DNA from: Kofleriaceae bacterium
GTDB taxonomy: Bacteria; Myxococcota_A; Polyangia; Haliangiales; Haliangiaceae
Assembly: GCA_024642805.1 (NCBI GenBank)
Contig: JAHEAK010000030.1
Coordinates: forward strand, 1 to 16,873
DNA length: 16,873 bases
Direction: 5' to 3'
Shown: positions 1 through 7,720 of the stretch, piece by piece
Layout of the letters: each line of letters starts with the position of its first letter
How positions within the stretch are numbered: position 1 is the stretch's first letter
Notes under the pieces: model-generated
Told to the model about the DNA's origin: nothing
Database searches by the model: none
Seen by the model: the letters and a program-made list of their open reading frames with translations, nothing else
Made by a program: the position numbers and the translations under genes

Positions 1-2492
1 CCTTTGCCAACTCCGGCACCGAAGCCGTCGAGGCCGCCATCAAGCACGCGGAGCTCGAGCGACGCCTGCGCATCGACAACATCATTGCCGAGATGCACGT
101 CGAGACTCATCGCATTCGCCAGGGTCTGCGCGATAACACGCTGCACCTGCCCGAAGAGCTCTTTGAGACCGCGGCCCGTCTCTTTGGCCTCTCCGACATT
201 CCCAGCTTGCAAGAGCTCTTCACCCGAGTCGCGCAAGCCAACCTCAACTCCTTCGAGCGCGCGCCCGCTTTCATGGCCATCGAGGGCGCCTTTCACGGCA
301 AGACCTCGGGCTCTCTCAAGCTCACTTATCGGGCCGAATACCAAGCACCGTGGCGCGGACTCGGGCCGGGCAGCGCCTTCATCGCCGCAGGTGATCTCGA
401 AGCGCTCGCCGCCTACACTCAAGCCAACACCATTCCCTACCTGGCCCTGGAGGCGGGCGCCGACGGCGCCGTGTCACTGGTCGAGAAGCACTTCGTCAAC
501 ATCGCCGCTTGCTTCGTGGAACCGATCCAAGGCGAAGGTGGTGTACGAGAAATCGATCACGGCTACATGCGCGCGTTGCGCGAGGCCGCGGACCAGGGCG
601 GCTATCCGCTGGTCATGGATGAAATCCAGAGTGGAATGGGCCGCACCGGTCTGTTCTTCGCCTCGCAACACTCGGGTGTGGTCGGCGATTACTACCTGCT
701 CTCCAAGGCACTCGGTGGCAGCATCGCGAAGATTTCAGCGCTCTTGGTCGAGCGTGAGCGCTATGTCGAAGAGTTTGGCTACTTGCATACCTCGACCTTC
801 GCCGAAGACGACTTGAGTTCCGAGATCGCCACACGCGTCCTCGACCTCATCGCCGACGAGGGCTTGCCTGCGCGCTGCGCGCACATGGGGACCTACCTCA
901 TCAAGTCCTTAGAGGCTCTCAAAGTCCGCTACCCTGAGCAGCTACGCGAGATTCGCGGCCGTGGCCTGATGATTGGCATCGAACTAGCTGCCCTCGACGA
1001 CTCACCATCGGCGCTCTTGAGCGTGCTCTCGGAGCAAGACCTGCTCGGCTTCATGGTCTCGGGCTATCTCTTGCACGAAGAGCGCATTCGCGTCGCGCCC
1101 ACCCTGTCCTCACGCGCCACGATTCGCGTCGAACCTTCGGCCTACTTTAACGAGGCGCAAGCCGATCGCTTCTGCGCCGGCCTGGAGACCTTGCTCCGCT
1201 GCCTCCGCGATCACGATGTCTTTGCACTCACCCGCTTCATCGTCGGGCGAGCTCGTGAAGAGAAGCGCCCCGTGCCGAGCGTTACCAAGGCCGAGCAAGT
1301 CAAGCCGAGCGGTGGCTGCGCTCGCGTTGGCTTTTTGTGTCACTTCCTCGAGCCGCGCGACCTGGTGCACTGGGATCCAGCACTCGAAGCCTTCACGGCC
1401 GACGACTGCCAGGCCTTTCTCAGCCGCACGCAGGGCATGCTCAGCCCCTTCATTGTCGGCCGCACCGAGCTTAGGTCCGCGCTCGGCAACAAGGTGCACG
1501 CCACGGTCATCGGCGTGCCCTTTACCGCCGATCAGGTCATCGAGAGCATGCGCATGGGCGAAGGCGACTGGGGCTTGGACCTCATCCATCGCGCCGTCGA
1601 GCTGGCTAGACGCAAGGGCTGCTCGATCGTCGGCTTTGGTGGTTACACATCAATCCTGACCAACAATTGCCGCGAGATTGTGGCCTCGGATCTGGCCCTT
1701 ACCAGCGGCAACTCTCTGACCGCCGCCGCCGCCCTCGACTCGGCCTTTTTAGCCGCCGATCGACTGGGCTTGGATCGGCGCATCCTCGGTGTCGTGGGCG
1801 CCGCCGGCAACATTGGTCGCGTTCTGGCCGAAGTGGCAGCCGAAGAGGTCGATGAAATCGTGCTCGTGGGCCGCTCGCATGCAGCGCGACGTCTTCGCCG
1901 CACGGCGGCTGCGCTCTATGGCAACGTGGTTCGAGAAGCCCAGCTCGCGCCTCGCGCGGGGCTGGCGCGCAGTGTCGCGAACACTGGCGTCTTGTCGCGA
2001 GTGGATCTCTCGGGCACCCCAGACGAGGTTGGCGATCGCATCTATCTAGCCCTCGACGAAGAGCTAGGCGCCAAGGCTCCCGTTCGCATCTACGATGACA
2101 TGGGCGCGCTGCGAGATTGCAACATCATCATCAGCGCCACCAACTCGGCCCGCCCGGTCATCTTGCCGGAGCACATCGCGCTCGACGCGCCGGTCGTGGT
2201 CTGCGACGTCGCGGTACCTCTGGACGTGTCCCCTCAGGTCAGCGAGGCCCGTCCCCACTGCGTCGTGCTGCGAGGTGGCATCATCAAAGCGCCACTCGAT
2301 CAGAGCGTGCGGGTCGATGGCATGAGCCTGCGCCCTGGCGAAATCTACGGATGCCTGGGTGAGACCTTGCTCATGTGCCTGGCTGGCATTGGTGAGAACT
2401 TTTCTTTTGGCGCTCTCTCGCCGACGAGGGTGCGCCACGTTCGAGAACTCGCGCGGCAACACGGTTTTGGTGTGGAAGAGAATCCCGTCTAG
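1..2492 (+). CDS. Class III PLP aminotransferase fused to acyl-ACP reductase-like domain (5' partial)
   Basis: The gene is open at the left edge; its codons start at base 3 and the true start lies outside, so the ATG at 93 is internal. The first residues, FANSGTEAVEAAIKHA, are the cofactor phosphate-binding motif of class III aminotransferases, normally about 110 residues in. DEIQSGMGRTG follows, then the PLP lysine in LLSKALGGS (codon 705-707). After a linker at about 1250-1310 comes a second domain (about 1311-2480) that reads like cyanobacterial acyl-ACP reductase (AAR): FGGYTSIL, TSGNSLTA, a Rossmann GVVGAAGNIG (1788-1817), IYGCLGETLL and NFSFG. The Cys at 2352-2354 matches the AAR catalytic cysteine (Cys294 in Synechococcus elongatus). 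I infer that the reductase makes a fatty aldehyde from an acyl thioester and the aminotransferase converts it to a primary amine. The domain identities are well supported; the joint reaction is inference. The fatty acyl-AMP ligase gene follows after 18 bases. Confidence 0.85.
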   Translation, partial: FANSGTEAVEAAIKHAELERRLRIDNIIAEMHVETHRIRQGLRDNTLHLPEELFETAARLFGLSDIPSLQELFTRVAQANLNSFERAPAFMAIEGAFHGKTSGSLKLTYRAEYQAPWRGLGPGSAFIAAGDLEALAAYTQANTIPYLALEAGADGAVSLVEKHFVNIAACFVEPIQGEGGVREIDHGYMRALREAADQGGYPLVMDEIQSGMGRTGLFFASQHSGVVGDYYLLSKALGGSIAKISALLVERERYVEEFGYLHTSTFAEDDLSSEIATRVLDLIADEGLPARCAHMGTYLIKSLEALKVRYPEQLREIRGRGLMIGIELAALDDSPSALLSVLSEQDLLGFMVSGYLLHEERIRVAPTLSSRATIRVEPSAYFNEAQADRFCAGLETLLRCLRDHDVFALTRFIVGRAREEKRPVPSVTKAEQVKPSGGCARVGFLCHFLEPRDLVHWDPALEAFTADDCQAFLSRTQGMLSPFIVGRTELRSALGNKVHATVIGVPFTADQVIESMRMGEGDWGLDLIHRAVELARRKGCSIVGFGGYTSILTNNCREIVASDLALTSGNSLTAAAALDSAFLAADRLGLDRRILGVVGAAGNIGRVLAEVAAEEVDEIVLVGRSHAARRLRRTAAALYGNVVREAQLAPRAGLARSVANTGVLSRVDLSGTPDEVGDRIYLALDEELGAKAPVRIYDDMGALRDCNIIISATNSARPVILPEHIALDAPVVVCDVAVPLDVSPQVSEARPHCVVLRGGIIKAPLDQSVRVDGMSLRPGEIYGCLGETLLMCLAGIGENFSFGALSPTRVRHVRELARQHGFGVEENPV

Positions 2493-2510
2493 AGGGAGTG
2501 GAGACAGACT

Positions 2511-4409
2511 ATGCAAGAAGGAACAATCAATCGCGTCTTTCGTTCGAGCTTTCCAGAAGCAGAGGACACGGGATTTCGCACCAACGCATGGCGCTACGGC
2601 CTGGCCGATAGTCCCGATGATCTGAGACCACTGCACGCAACTCTCCTGCACGCGCTGGCCACCGCCGCCAAGCTCGAAGACAAAATCGGAATCACTCTCT
2701 TGCCTGAGCGCAAGGGCGACCCGACCCACATCAGCTATCGCGAGCTGTACCACAAGGCCACCTATATGGCCGAGGCCCTCAAAGATCTGGGCGTGCAGCC
2801 GGGTGACCGCGTGATGCTCGTGCTACCGACCTCGCTCGACTTTGCCGTCGCCTTCTTTGCGATTCAATTCGCGGGTGCCATCGTGGTTCCCGCCTATCCG
2901 CCCGCCGGTCTGCGTCTGCGCGCGGGCCTCGATCGCCTGGGCCACATTGCCAATCATGCCGGCGTCAAGCTGTGCATTACCGCCAATCTCGTCAAGCCTG
3001 TCATGGGCGAGCTGGCCTTGCGGGCCAAGGGCGTCCAGAACATCGTCGCCATCGAGGACCTCAATCTCGACAAAAAGCCCGACAAGAACGTCAAGGTTCG
3101 CGCCCAGGGCTCCGACTTTTCCTTTGTGCAGTACACCTCGGGCTCGACCGGCAATCCCAAGGGCGTCTTGCTCACGCACAAGAACCTCTGTTCCAACATC
3201 CAGGCCATCGGCCAGGCCCTGCGCATCAATCGCGAAGACGTGGTGGTCAACTGGTGCCCGCTCTATCACGACATGGGCCTCATCGGGACCTTCCTGTTCT
3301 CGATCTACTGGCGCACTCCCTACGTGCTTATGTCGCCCATCTCCTTTTTGCAGAAACCATCGCGATGGTTGCGAGCAATCCACGACTATCGCGCCACCCT
3401 CTCGCCTGCTCCCAACTTCGCCTATGGCATGTGCGTGAGTCGCATAAAGCCCGAAGAGCGCGAGGGCCTCGATCTGAGCTCTTGGCGCATGGCGATGAAC
3501 GGCGCAGAGCCGGTCAACTACCGCACCCTCGTCGACTTCGGAAACACCTACAAAGAGTACGGCTTCGAGATGAGCAGCTTCCTGCCCGTCTACGGCCTTG
3601 CCGAAGGCACCTTGGCTGCGGCATTCCCACGCCCTGGCAGCCCCGTGCGCTTCGAGGTCGTCGACCGACAAGAGCTTGCCAATGGACGCTCCGTGCTTGC
3701 CAGCGGTAAAGGCTCGATGGCCGTCGTGAGCGTGGGACGCAAAGTGCCCGGCCACGAAATTCTCATCCTCGATGAGAATGGCGCTGAGCTCGAAGAACGA
3801 GAAGTCGGTCATATCGTCGTCGCCGGCGACTCGGTGATGCACGGCTACTTCGAAGATCAGGCGGCCACCGACAGGGTCCTCAAGGACGGCTGGCTGTGGA
3901 CCGGTGATCTCGGCTATCAGGCCGACGACAATCTCTACATCACGGGTCGCGCAAAAGATCTCATCATCGTGCGCGGTCGCAACATCTACGCCGAGGACAT
4001 CGAGCGCATTGGCGAGCGTGTCGAGCACATTCGCCCGGGCGGCATCGTCGCCTTCGGCGTCTATGACGAGGAGAAGAAACGCGAGCTGGTCCTCGTCGTC
4101 GCGGAGACCAAACTCGAAGATGAGAAAGCTATCGCCGAGCTGGCCCAAAAGGTCTCGGAGAAAGTCGCCGAGTTCTGCTCGGTGGATCTCGACGAGGTGC
4201 TCATCGTCGGCCCCGGAACCATCCCCAAGACCTCCAGCGGCAAGCGCCAGCGCTCGCTATGCCGAGCGCAGTATCTCGATGGCACGCTCAAGCCTGCAGC
4301 CCTTGGCAAGATCGAGCTTGGCCTGGTGTTCGCACGTGCCAAGGCAGGCATGTTCTTGATGAAGGCCAAGGGCCTCTTCAAGCGCGGCGAGCGACGCGAG
4401 CGGGACTAA
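2511..4409 (+). CDS. Fatty acyl-AMP ligase (FAAL-like adenylating enzyme)
   Basis: This 632-residue ANL-superfamily enzyme activates a fatty acid with ATP and normally hands the acyl-adenylate to an acyl carrier protein rather than to CoA. It shows the P-loop YTSGSTGNPKG (residues 208-218), the FAAL-typical NWCPLYHDMGLIG (247-259), YGLAEGT (361-367), TGD (464-466), the hinge region GRAKDLIIVRGRNIYAEDIE (479-498) and the C-terminal KTSSGK with its catalytic lysine (about 578). The length is usual for FAALs. GGAG at 2500-2503 lies 7 bases before the ATG. It begins 18 bases after the aminotransferase/reductase fusion, so the two are very likely one operon, with this enzyme supplying the acyl chain that the fusion reduces. 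No acyl carrier protein gene is visible in the window; it may lie upstream. A fatty acyl-CoA ligase is the alternative, but the HDMGLIG motif and close match to FAALs favour the acyl-AMP call. Confidence 0.88.
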   Translation: MQEGTINRVFRSSFPEAEDTGFRTNAWRYGLADSPDDLRPLHATLLHALATAAKLEDKIGITLLPERKGDPTHISYRELYHKATYMAEALKDLGVQPGDRVMLVLPTSLDFAVAFFAIQFAGAIVVPAYPPAGLRLRAGLDRLGHIANHAGVKLCITANLVKPVMGELALRAKGVQNIVAIEDLNLDKKPDKNVKVRAQGSDFSFVQYTSGSTGNPKGVLLTHKNLCSNIQAIGQALRINREDVVVNWCPLYHDMGLIGTFLFSIYWRTPYVLMSPISFLQKPSRWLRAIHDYRATLSPAPNFAYGMCVSRIKPEEREGLDLSSWRMAMNGAEPVNYRTLVDFGNTYKEYGFEMSSFLPVYGLAEGTLAAAFPRPGSPVRFEVVDRQELANGRSVLASGKGSMAVVSVGRKVPGHEILILDENGAELEEREVGHIVVAGDSVMHGYFEDQAATDRVLKDGWLWTGDLGYQADDNLYITGRAKDLIIVRGRNIYAEDIERIGERVEHIRPGGIVAFGVYDEEKKRELVLVVAETKLEDEKAIAELAQKVSEKVAEFCSVDLDEVLIVGPGTIPKTSSGKRQRSLCRAQYLDGTLKPAALGKIELGLVFARAKAGMFLMKAKGLFKRGERRERD

Positions 4410-4430
4410 CACAGCTTACAGCCTGACACA

Positions 4431-4459
4431 TCGAGCCGGCCGCCGACGCGGCCACTCGA
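4431..4459. terminator. Hairpin between convergent genes, possible bidirectional terminator
   Basis: GGCCGC (4438-4443) and GCGGCC (4448-4453) pair around a CGAC loop. Below them TCGAG (4431-4435) pairs with CTCGA (4455-4459) across a small 2x1 internal loop. It sits between two genes that end toward each other. There is no T-run on either side, so it is not a textbook intrinsic terminator. Confidence 0.4.
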
Positions 4460-4473
4460 GCTAGGGCTCGCGG

Positions 4474-6009
4474 CTACTCTGCCAACTCGAGATCGAAGTC
4501 GACGTCCTGAATGGCGACGTTCTTGAGGGCCAGTCCGAAGGTCTTGGGGCGCAGCTCGTGGAAGGCGATTTCCAAGCTTTCTAGGCGACCGATGGTCAGG
4601 CGCGCCGAGAGCTCGTGGCCAAAAACGATGAGCTTGCTGGCCACCGTGCCGAGGCCCTTGCCGACGGCGCCGAGAACCGTCGGCTTGACCTCGTCGTCGA
4701 AGTCGGGATGGAAGTGCAGACTGCCAGCGAGATCGAGCTCGTCGATGTGTGCGCGCAAGCTGCCTTCGCCGCTGCTGAGAACCGCTGTCTCATCCAGGGA
4801 GAGGTGCACGGCGATGTTGTCGAAGTCGAGACGATGCAAGCGCACCTTGGACTTCTTGCCGCGCTCATCGTCGGAGTCGTCGCGCTCGCGCTCGGAGGCG
4901 AACTTGTAGTTTGGCAAGGTCGCCAGGCGCACCAGCTGCTTGTTGGCAAGCACGACGTCGCCGGGAGAGAGCGACCAGAGCACGATGGGCTTCTGCAGGC
5001 CGGGAATCAGCGGGATGTCGCGCTCGATGACCAGATCCTGCCCGCGCACGCGAATGTCGATGAAAGCATCCTCGAGATCGGAGAGTCCTCGCTCGAAGTC
5101 GCGATAGTCGATGATGCCGCCCTCGACCGGGATTCGGAAGTGATGCCTGGAGTCGCGCTTGCCAATCACAGGCAAGGTCATCGACATCGAGGCGTCGACA
5201 TCCAGCTGACCGTTGACGGTCTCGAAGACCCCGTGATCGAGCTTGATTCGCGACTTGCGTCTGGGTTTGCTCTGGCCCTCGCCCTCGATGTCTTCGGGCG
5301 GAATGGTCGGAAAGTCCTCGCGCCTTAGCTCCGAGACGGAAATCTCGATGGCGCCGACGAGCACTTCGCGGATTTCCACGCGCTCATGCACCCGCAAGCC
5401 TTCGGGCAAATCGATGGCGGCAATTTGAATGAGCGCTGGACCACGCTCGATGCGCAAGCCACGAGCATGGGCCTTGATCGCGTCGACGTGAAATTCGCCA
5501 CTGTCCCAACCGACCTTGAGGCCCGAGACCGTGATCGATCCGATGTGGATGGCCAGCTCACTCAGGGTCACGACGGCGTTTTGCAGGGTCAGCGTGCCCA
5601 CCTGGATGCGACCGCCTCGACCATCGAGTTTGACATTGAGGCCCTCGGCGATGAGGTGGGCGCGAGAGGTCACCGAGTCAAGCTCCAGGCACACGCTCTC
5701 GGACTCGAGGACAGAGGCGCGCAGCTCGCCGGCAAAACCGTTGCGAATGCGTCCTTCACAGGTCACATGCGAAATCGTCGCGGGCTCTTCGGTGAACAAG
5801 CGACCGCTGCCAAGCGGCAGCTCCAGGGTGGCCAAAAGCTTCTTGATGGCGATGCCGGCCAGCCGCGTCAAACCGTCGGCAAACTCCAGATCACCACAAC
5901 CTTCGCTGATCTCTTCGAAGCGCAGCACCGTGGGCGGAACGCTTTGGGTGCTCAGATCCAGCTGAGCACAGGCCAGGTCGGCCAACTTTAATCGCAGTCC
6001 ACCCGACAC
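4474..6009 (-). CDS. Hypothetical beta-rich protein, possibly AsmA/TamB-like
   Basis: I do not recognise this protein. From the chosen GTG start it is 511 residues with few aromatic or cysteine residues. It has long runs of alternating hydrophobic and polar residues (for example LRLKLADLACAQLDL, IHIGSITVSGLKVGW, VHLSLDETAVLSSGE) that suggest stacked beta strands. Such patterns occur in AsmA, DUF748 and TamB-like proteins, but I see no signal peptide, so that resemblance is weak. A charged stretch lies near SERERDDSDDERGKKSK. GTG at 6009 is preferred because AGGAG (6019-6023) lies 9 bases before it. The ATG at 6129 would run 74 bases into gloB, has no ribosome site, and would add an unstructured-looking leader. 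The gene starts 46 bases after the gloB stop, so it is probably cotranscribed with gloB. Confidence 0.65.
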   Translation of the reverse strand: MSGGLRLKLADLACAQLDLSTQSVPPTVLRFEEISEGCGDLEFADGLTRLAGIAIKKLLATLELPLGSGRLFTEEPATISHVTCEGRIRNGFAGELRASVLESESVCLELDSVTSRAHLIAEGLNVKLDGRGGRIQVGTLTLQNAVVTLSELAIHIGSITVSGLKVGWDSGEFHVDAIKAHARGLRIERGPALIQIAAIDLPEGLRVHERVEIREVLVGAIEISVSELRREDFPTIPPEDIEGEGQSKPRRKSRIKLDHGVFETVNGQLDVDASMSMTLPVIGKRDSRHHFRIPVEGGIIDYRDFERGLSDLEDAFIDIRVRGQDLVIERDIPLIPGLQKPIVLWSLSPGDVVLANKQLVRLATLPNYKFASERERDDSDDERGKKSKVRLHRLDFDNIAVHLSLDETAVLSSGEGSLRAHIDELDLAGSLHFHPDFDDEVKPTVLGAVGKGLGTVASKLIVFGHELSARLTIGRLESLEIAFHELRPKTFGLALKNVAIQDVDFDLELAE

Positions 6010-6018
6010 TAGGGCGCA

Positions 6019-6027
6019 CTCCTCTCC
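6019..6027 (-). promoter_or_regulatory. Ribosome binding site for the GTG start at 6009
   Basis: On the minus strand the sequence reads GGAGAGGAG, followed by 9 bases and then GTG. No comparable site precedes the ATG at 6129, so this site decides the start of the hypothetical gene. Confidence 0.55.
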
Positions 6028-6055
6028 GAATCCGCAGCTGGCTCTCGGCGCAGCA

Positions 6056-6832
6056 CTAGAAGCGATCCTTCCAGCGACGCAGAGCCGCAAACACGGCCAC
6101 GGGGCTGTCGTCTTCCGCGCCCTCGGCACGAGCCGCCGCCATCACGCCCGGCTCACCGACGCGCACGAAGATATTGGTGGCGCGCTCTTCAGCGACCCGA
6201 AATCCCATGCTCGGTTCGCCAGCATCTCGCAGCGCCTGCACAGCCTGCGCACGTTCTTGAATCTCAGTGTTCTTCGGTTCAACGACGGCGGCAAAGCGAA
6301 GGTTCGAGAGGGTGTATTCGTGACCACAATAGATGCGCGTATCCGCAGGCAAGGAGGTGAGGGCCGTGAGACTCGCGAACATCTGTTGCGGTGTACCTTC
6401 GAAGAGGCGACCGCAACCGGAAGCGAAGAGCGTGTCGCCGGTAAAGACCGCTTGCTGCGCTGGCATATAGAAGCTGATGGCACCACTGGTGTGCCCGGGA
6501 TTGAAGATCACTTGCGCCTGTAGTTCGCCGCCCGCATCGATGTGCTCGCCGTCAGAGACGAAGACGTTCTGACCGGGCACGCGCCCGCGATCCGACTCGT
6601 GGGCGATGACCTGTGCCTCGGGCACGCGCTCGAGTACTTCCTTGTTGCCGCCCACATGGTCGTAGTGGTGGTGTGTATTCCAAATCCCGACAAGCTTGAC
6701 GCCGTGGGTGTCGATCGTCTTGAGAACCGGCTCGGCTTCCGATGGATCGACAACGACCGCTCGCTGCGTCTTATCGCAGATGAGCAGATAGGCGTAGTTG
6801 TCCGCACGGCACGGAATCGAGACAATTTGCAT
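6056..6832 (-). CDS. gloB: Hydroxyacylglutathione hydrolase (glyoxalase II)
   Basis: This 258-residue metallo-beta-lactamase-fold enzyme should hydrolyse S-lactoylglutathione to lactate and glutathione, the second step of methylglyoxal detoxification in the cytoplasm. The dinuclear metal site is complete: THHHYDHVGG (His54, His56, Asp58, His59), NPGHTSG (His114), TGDTLF (Asp133) and YCGHEYTLSNL (His171). GCGRLFEGTPQQM, typical of true glyoxalase II, precedes the last histidine. The length matches the bacterial GloB family. No clear Shine-Dalgarno precedes the ATG. It is the first gene of a probable two-gene unit with the hypothetical protein downstream, and it is divergent from the lipoprotein gene at 7051. 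No glyoxalase I gene lies in the window. Confidence 0.93.
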   Translation of the reverse strand: MQIVSIPCRADNYAYLLICDKTQRAVVVDPSEAEPVLKTIDTHGVKLVGIWNTHHHYDHVGGNKEVLERVPEAQVIAHESDRGRVPGQNVFVSDGEHIDAGGELQAQVIFNPGHTSGAISFYMPAQQAVFTGDTLFASGCGRLFEGTPQQMFASLTALTSLPADTRIYCGHEYTLSNLRFAAVVEPKNTEIQERAQAVQALRDAGEPSMGFRVAEERATNIFVRVGEPGVMAAARAEGAEDDSPVAVFAALRRWKDRF

Positions 6833-7050
6833 GGGCCGGAGCGTACTGGCCGAGGTCGCGGCGCGCTACGCGGATGCCCGCAAGCGCAGGCATGCGTCGC
6901 ACAGCTGCCTACATCTCGTACTAACGCGCCGTTGCCTGGAGTCCTCGATCGGGTACTTTCGTCCCAACGATCTCTCCACTATGCTTATGGAAACCGGCAG
7001 TTTGTGCGCGTTTTTCCTGGCACATTCATTGCCTTAGCAGAGAGGTACCT
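6833..7050. other. Divergent intergenic region between gloB and the lipoprotein gene
   Basis: These 218 bases separate two divergent genes and must hold both promoters. I found no convincing -35/-10 pair, riboswitch or small gene. The only clear signal is AGAGG at 7041-7045, 5 bases before the lipoprotein ATG. Confidence 0.5.
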
Positions 7051-7653
7051 ATGTCCCGACTATTTCGATCGACCCTTGTTCCCGCAGTCTTCGGCCTCCT
7101 GGTTTTGGGAGCTGGCTGCACCTTCGAACCTCCAGGGGACGTGTCGAACAGCGGTCCCAACCCAGGTCGCCCAGACGGCGGCATCACCCCTGGCGGCGCA
7201 GACGCTGACCCGGGCGGTGGCGGTGGCGCGGAGACCATGACTCTCACCTTTACCAGCACGCCTGTCGGCGGCCAGTACGCTCCCAAGAACATCGTTGCGG
7301 CATGGATCGAAGACGCGCAGGGTAACCACGTTAAAACGATCAACCGCCAAGCAGCTGTGCGTGTCCAACACCTGGTTGCCTGGAACGCAAAGGCCGGCGC
7401 CAACCAAGACGCCGTTACCGGCGCCACTCGCGCCAATCACAACACCCCTGTGACGGCGACCTGGGACATTACGGCTTCTGCGGTACCGGATGGCATCTAC
7501 ACGGTTCGCATCGAGACCGCCGACGACAACTCGGGCACGGCCGATCAGAACAACCAGGGTACCTATACCTTCGAGGTGAACGGTACGGCTAGTGTGCAAA
7601 CGCCAGCCGATGGTCTCTACACCGGCGTCACCATCGACTACTCGGGACGCTAA
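7051..7653 (+). CDS. DUF2271-like secreted lipoprotein
   Basis: This is a 200-residue lipoprotein. The N-terminus has basic residues, a hydrophobic stretch and the lipobox LGAGC, placing the lipidated cysteine at residue 23. A low-complexity linker rich in Gly, Pro and Asp (about residues 27-60) follows, as is common in surface lipoproteins. The C-terminal domain (about 62-195) contains YAPKNIVAAWIEDAQGNHVKT, then QHLVAWNA, AVTGATRA and VPDGIYTVRIE. This matches the DUF2271 family of predicted periplasmic proteins, whose biochemical role is unknown; the fold is probably an immunoglobulin-like beta sandwich. AGAGG sits 5 bases upstream of the ATG. It stands alone between a divergent gloB and a convergent HAD gene, so context gives no further clue. 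Confidence 0.8.
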   Translation: MSRLFRSTLVPAVFGLLVLGAGCTFEPPGDVSNSGPNPGRPDGGITPGGADADPGGGGGAETMTLTFTSTPVGGQYAPKNIVAAWIEDAQGNHVKTINRQAAVRVQHLVAWNAKAGANQDAVTGATRANHNTPVTATWDITASAVPDGIYTVRIETADDNSGTADQNNQGTYTFEVNGTASVQTPADGLYTGVTIDYSGR

Positions 7654-7680
7654 GCTCTCCGAAAGTAGCGAGGCCTGTTC

Positions 7681-7702
7681 CGCCCTTGCGTATGCGAGGG
7701 CG
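7681..7702. terminator. Hairpin between convergent genes, possible terminator
   Basis: CGCCCTTGC (7681-7689) pairs with GCGAGGGCG (7694-7702) over a GTAT loop: nine base pairs with one G-U. It lies 28 bases past the lipoprotein stop and 19 bases from the end of the convergent HAD gene. No T-run follows on either strand. Confidence 0.45.
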
Positions 7703-7720
7703 TAGTAGCAGTGCTAGCGC

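Noticed and set aside
93..2492. ATG at 93 as the start of the aminotransferase gene
   Set aside because: The same frame upstream encodes the conserved FANSGTEAVEAA motif, so the gene is truncated by the window edge.
2823..4148. A 441-residue open frame on the minus strand inside the acyl-AMP ligase gene
   Set aside because: Antisense to a gene with a complete set of ligase motifs; long antisense frames are common in GC-rich DNA.
4474..6129. ATG at 6129 as start of the hypothetical gene
   Set aside because: It overlaps gloB by 74 bases and lacks a ribosome site, while GTG at 6009 has AGGAG 9 bases upstream.
6932..6959. TTGCCT and TACTTT, 16 bases apart, as a promoter for the lipoprotein gene
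   Set aside because: Only 4 of 6 and 3 of 6 matches to consensus; expected by chance.
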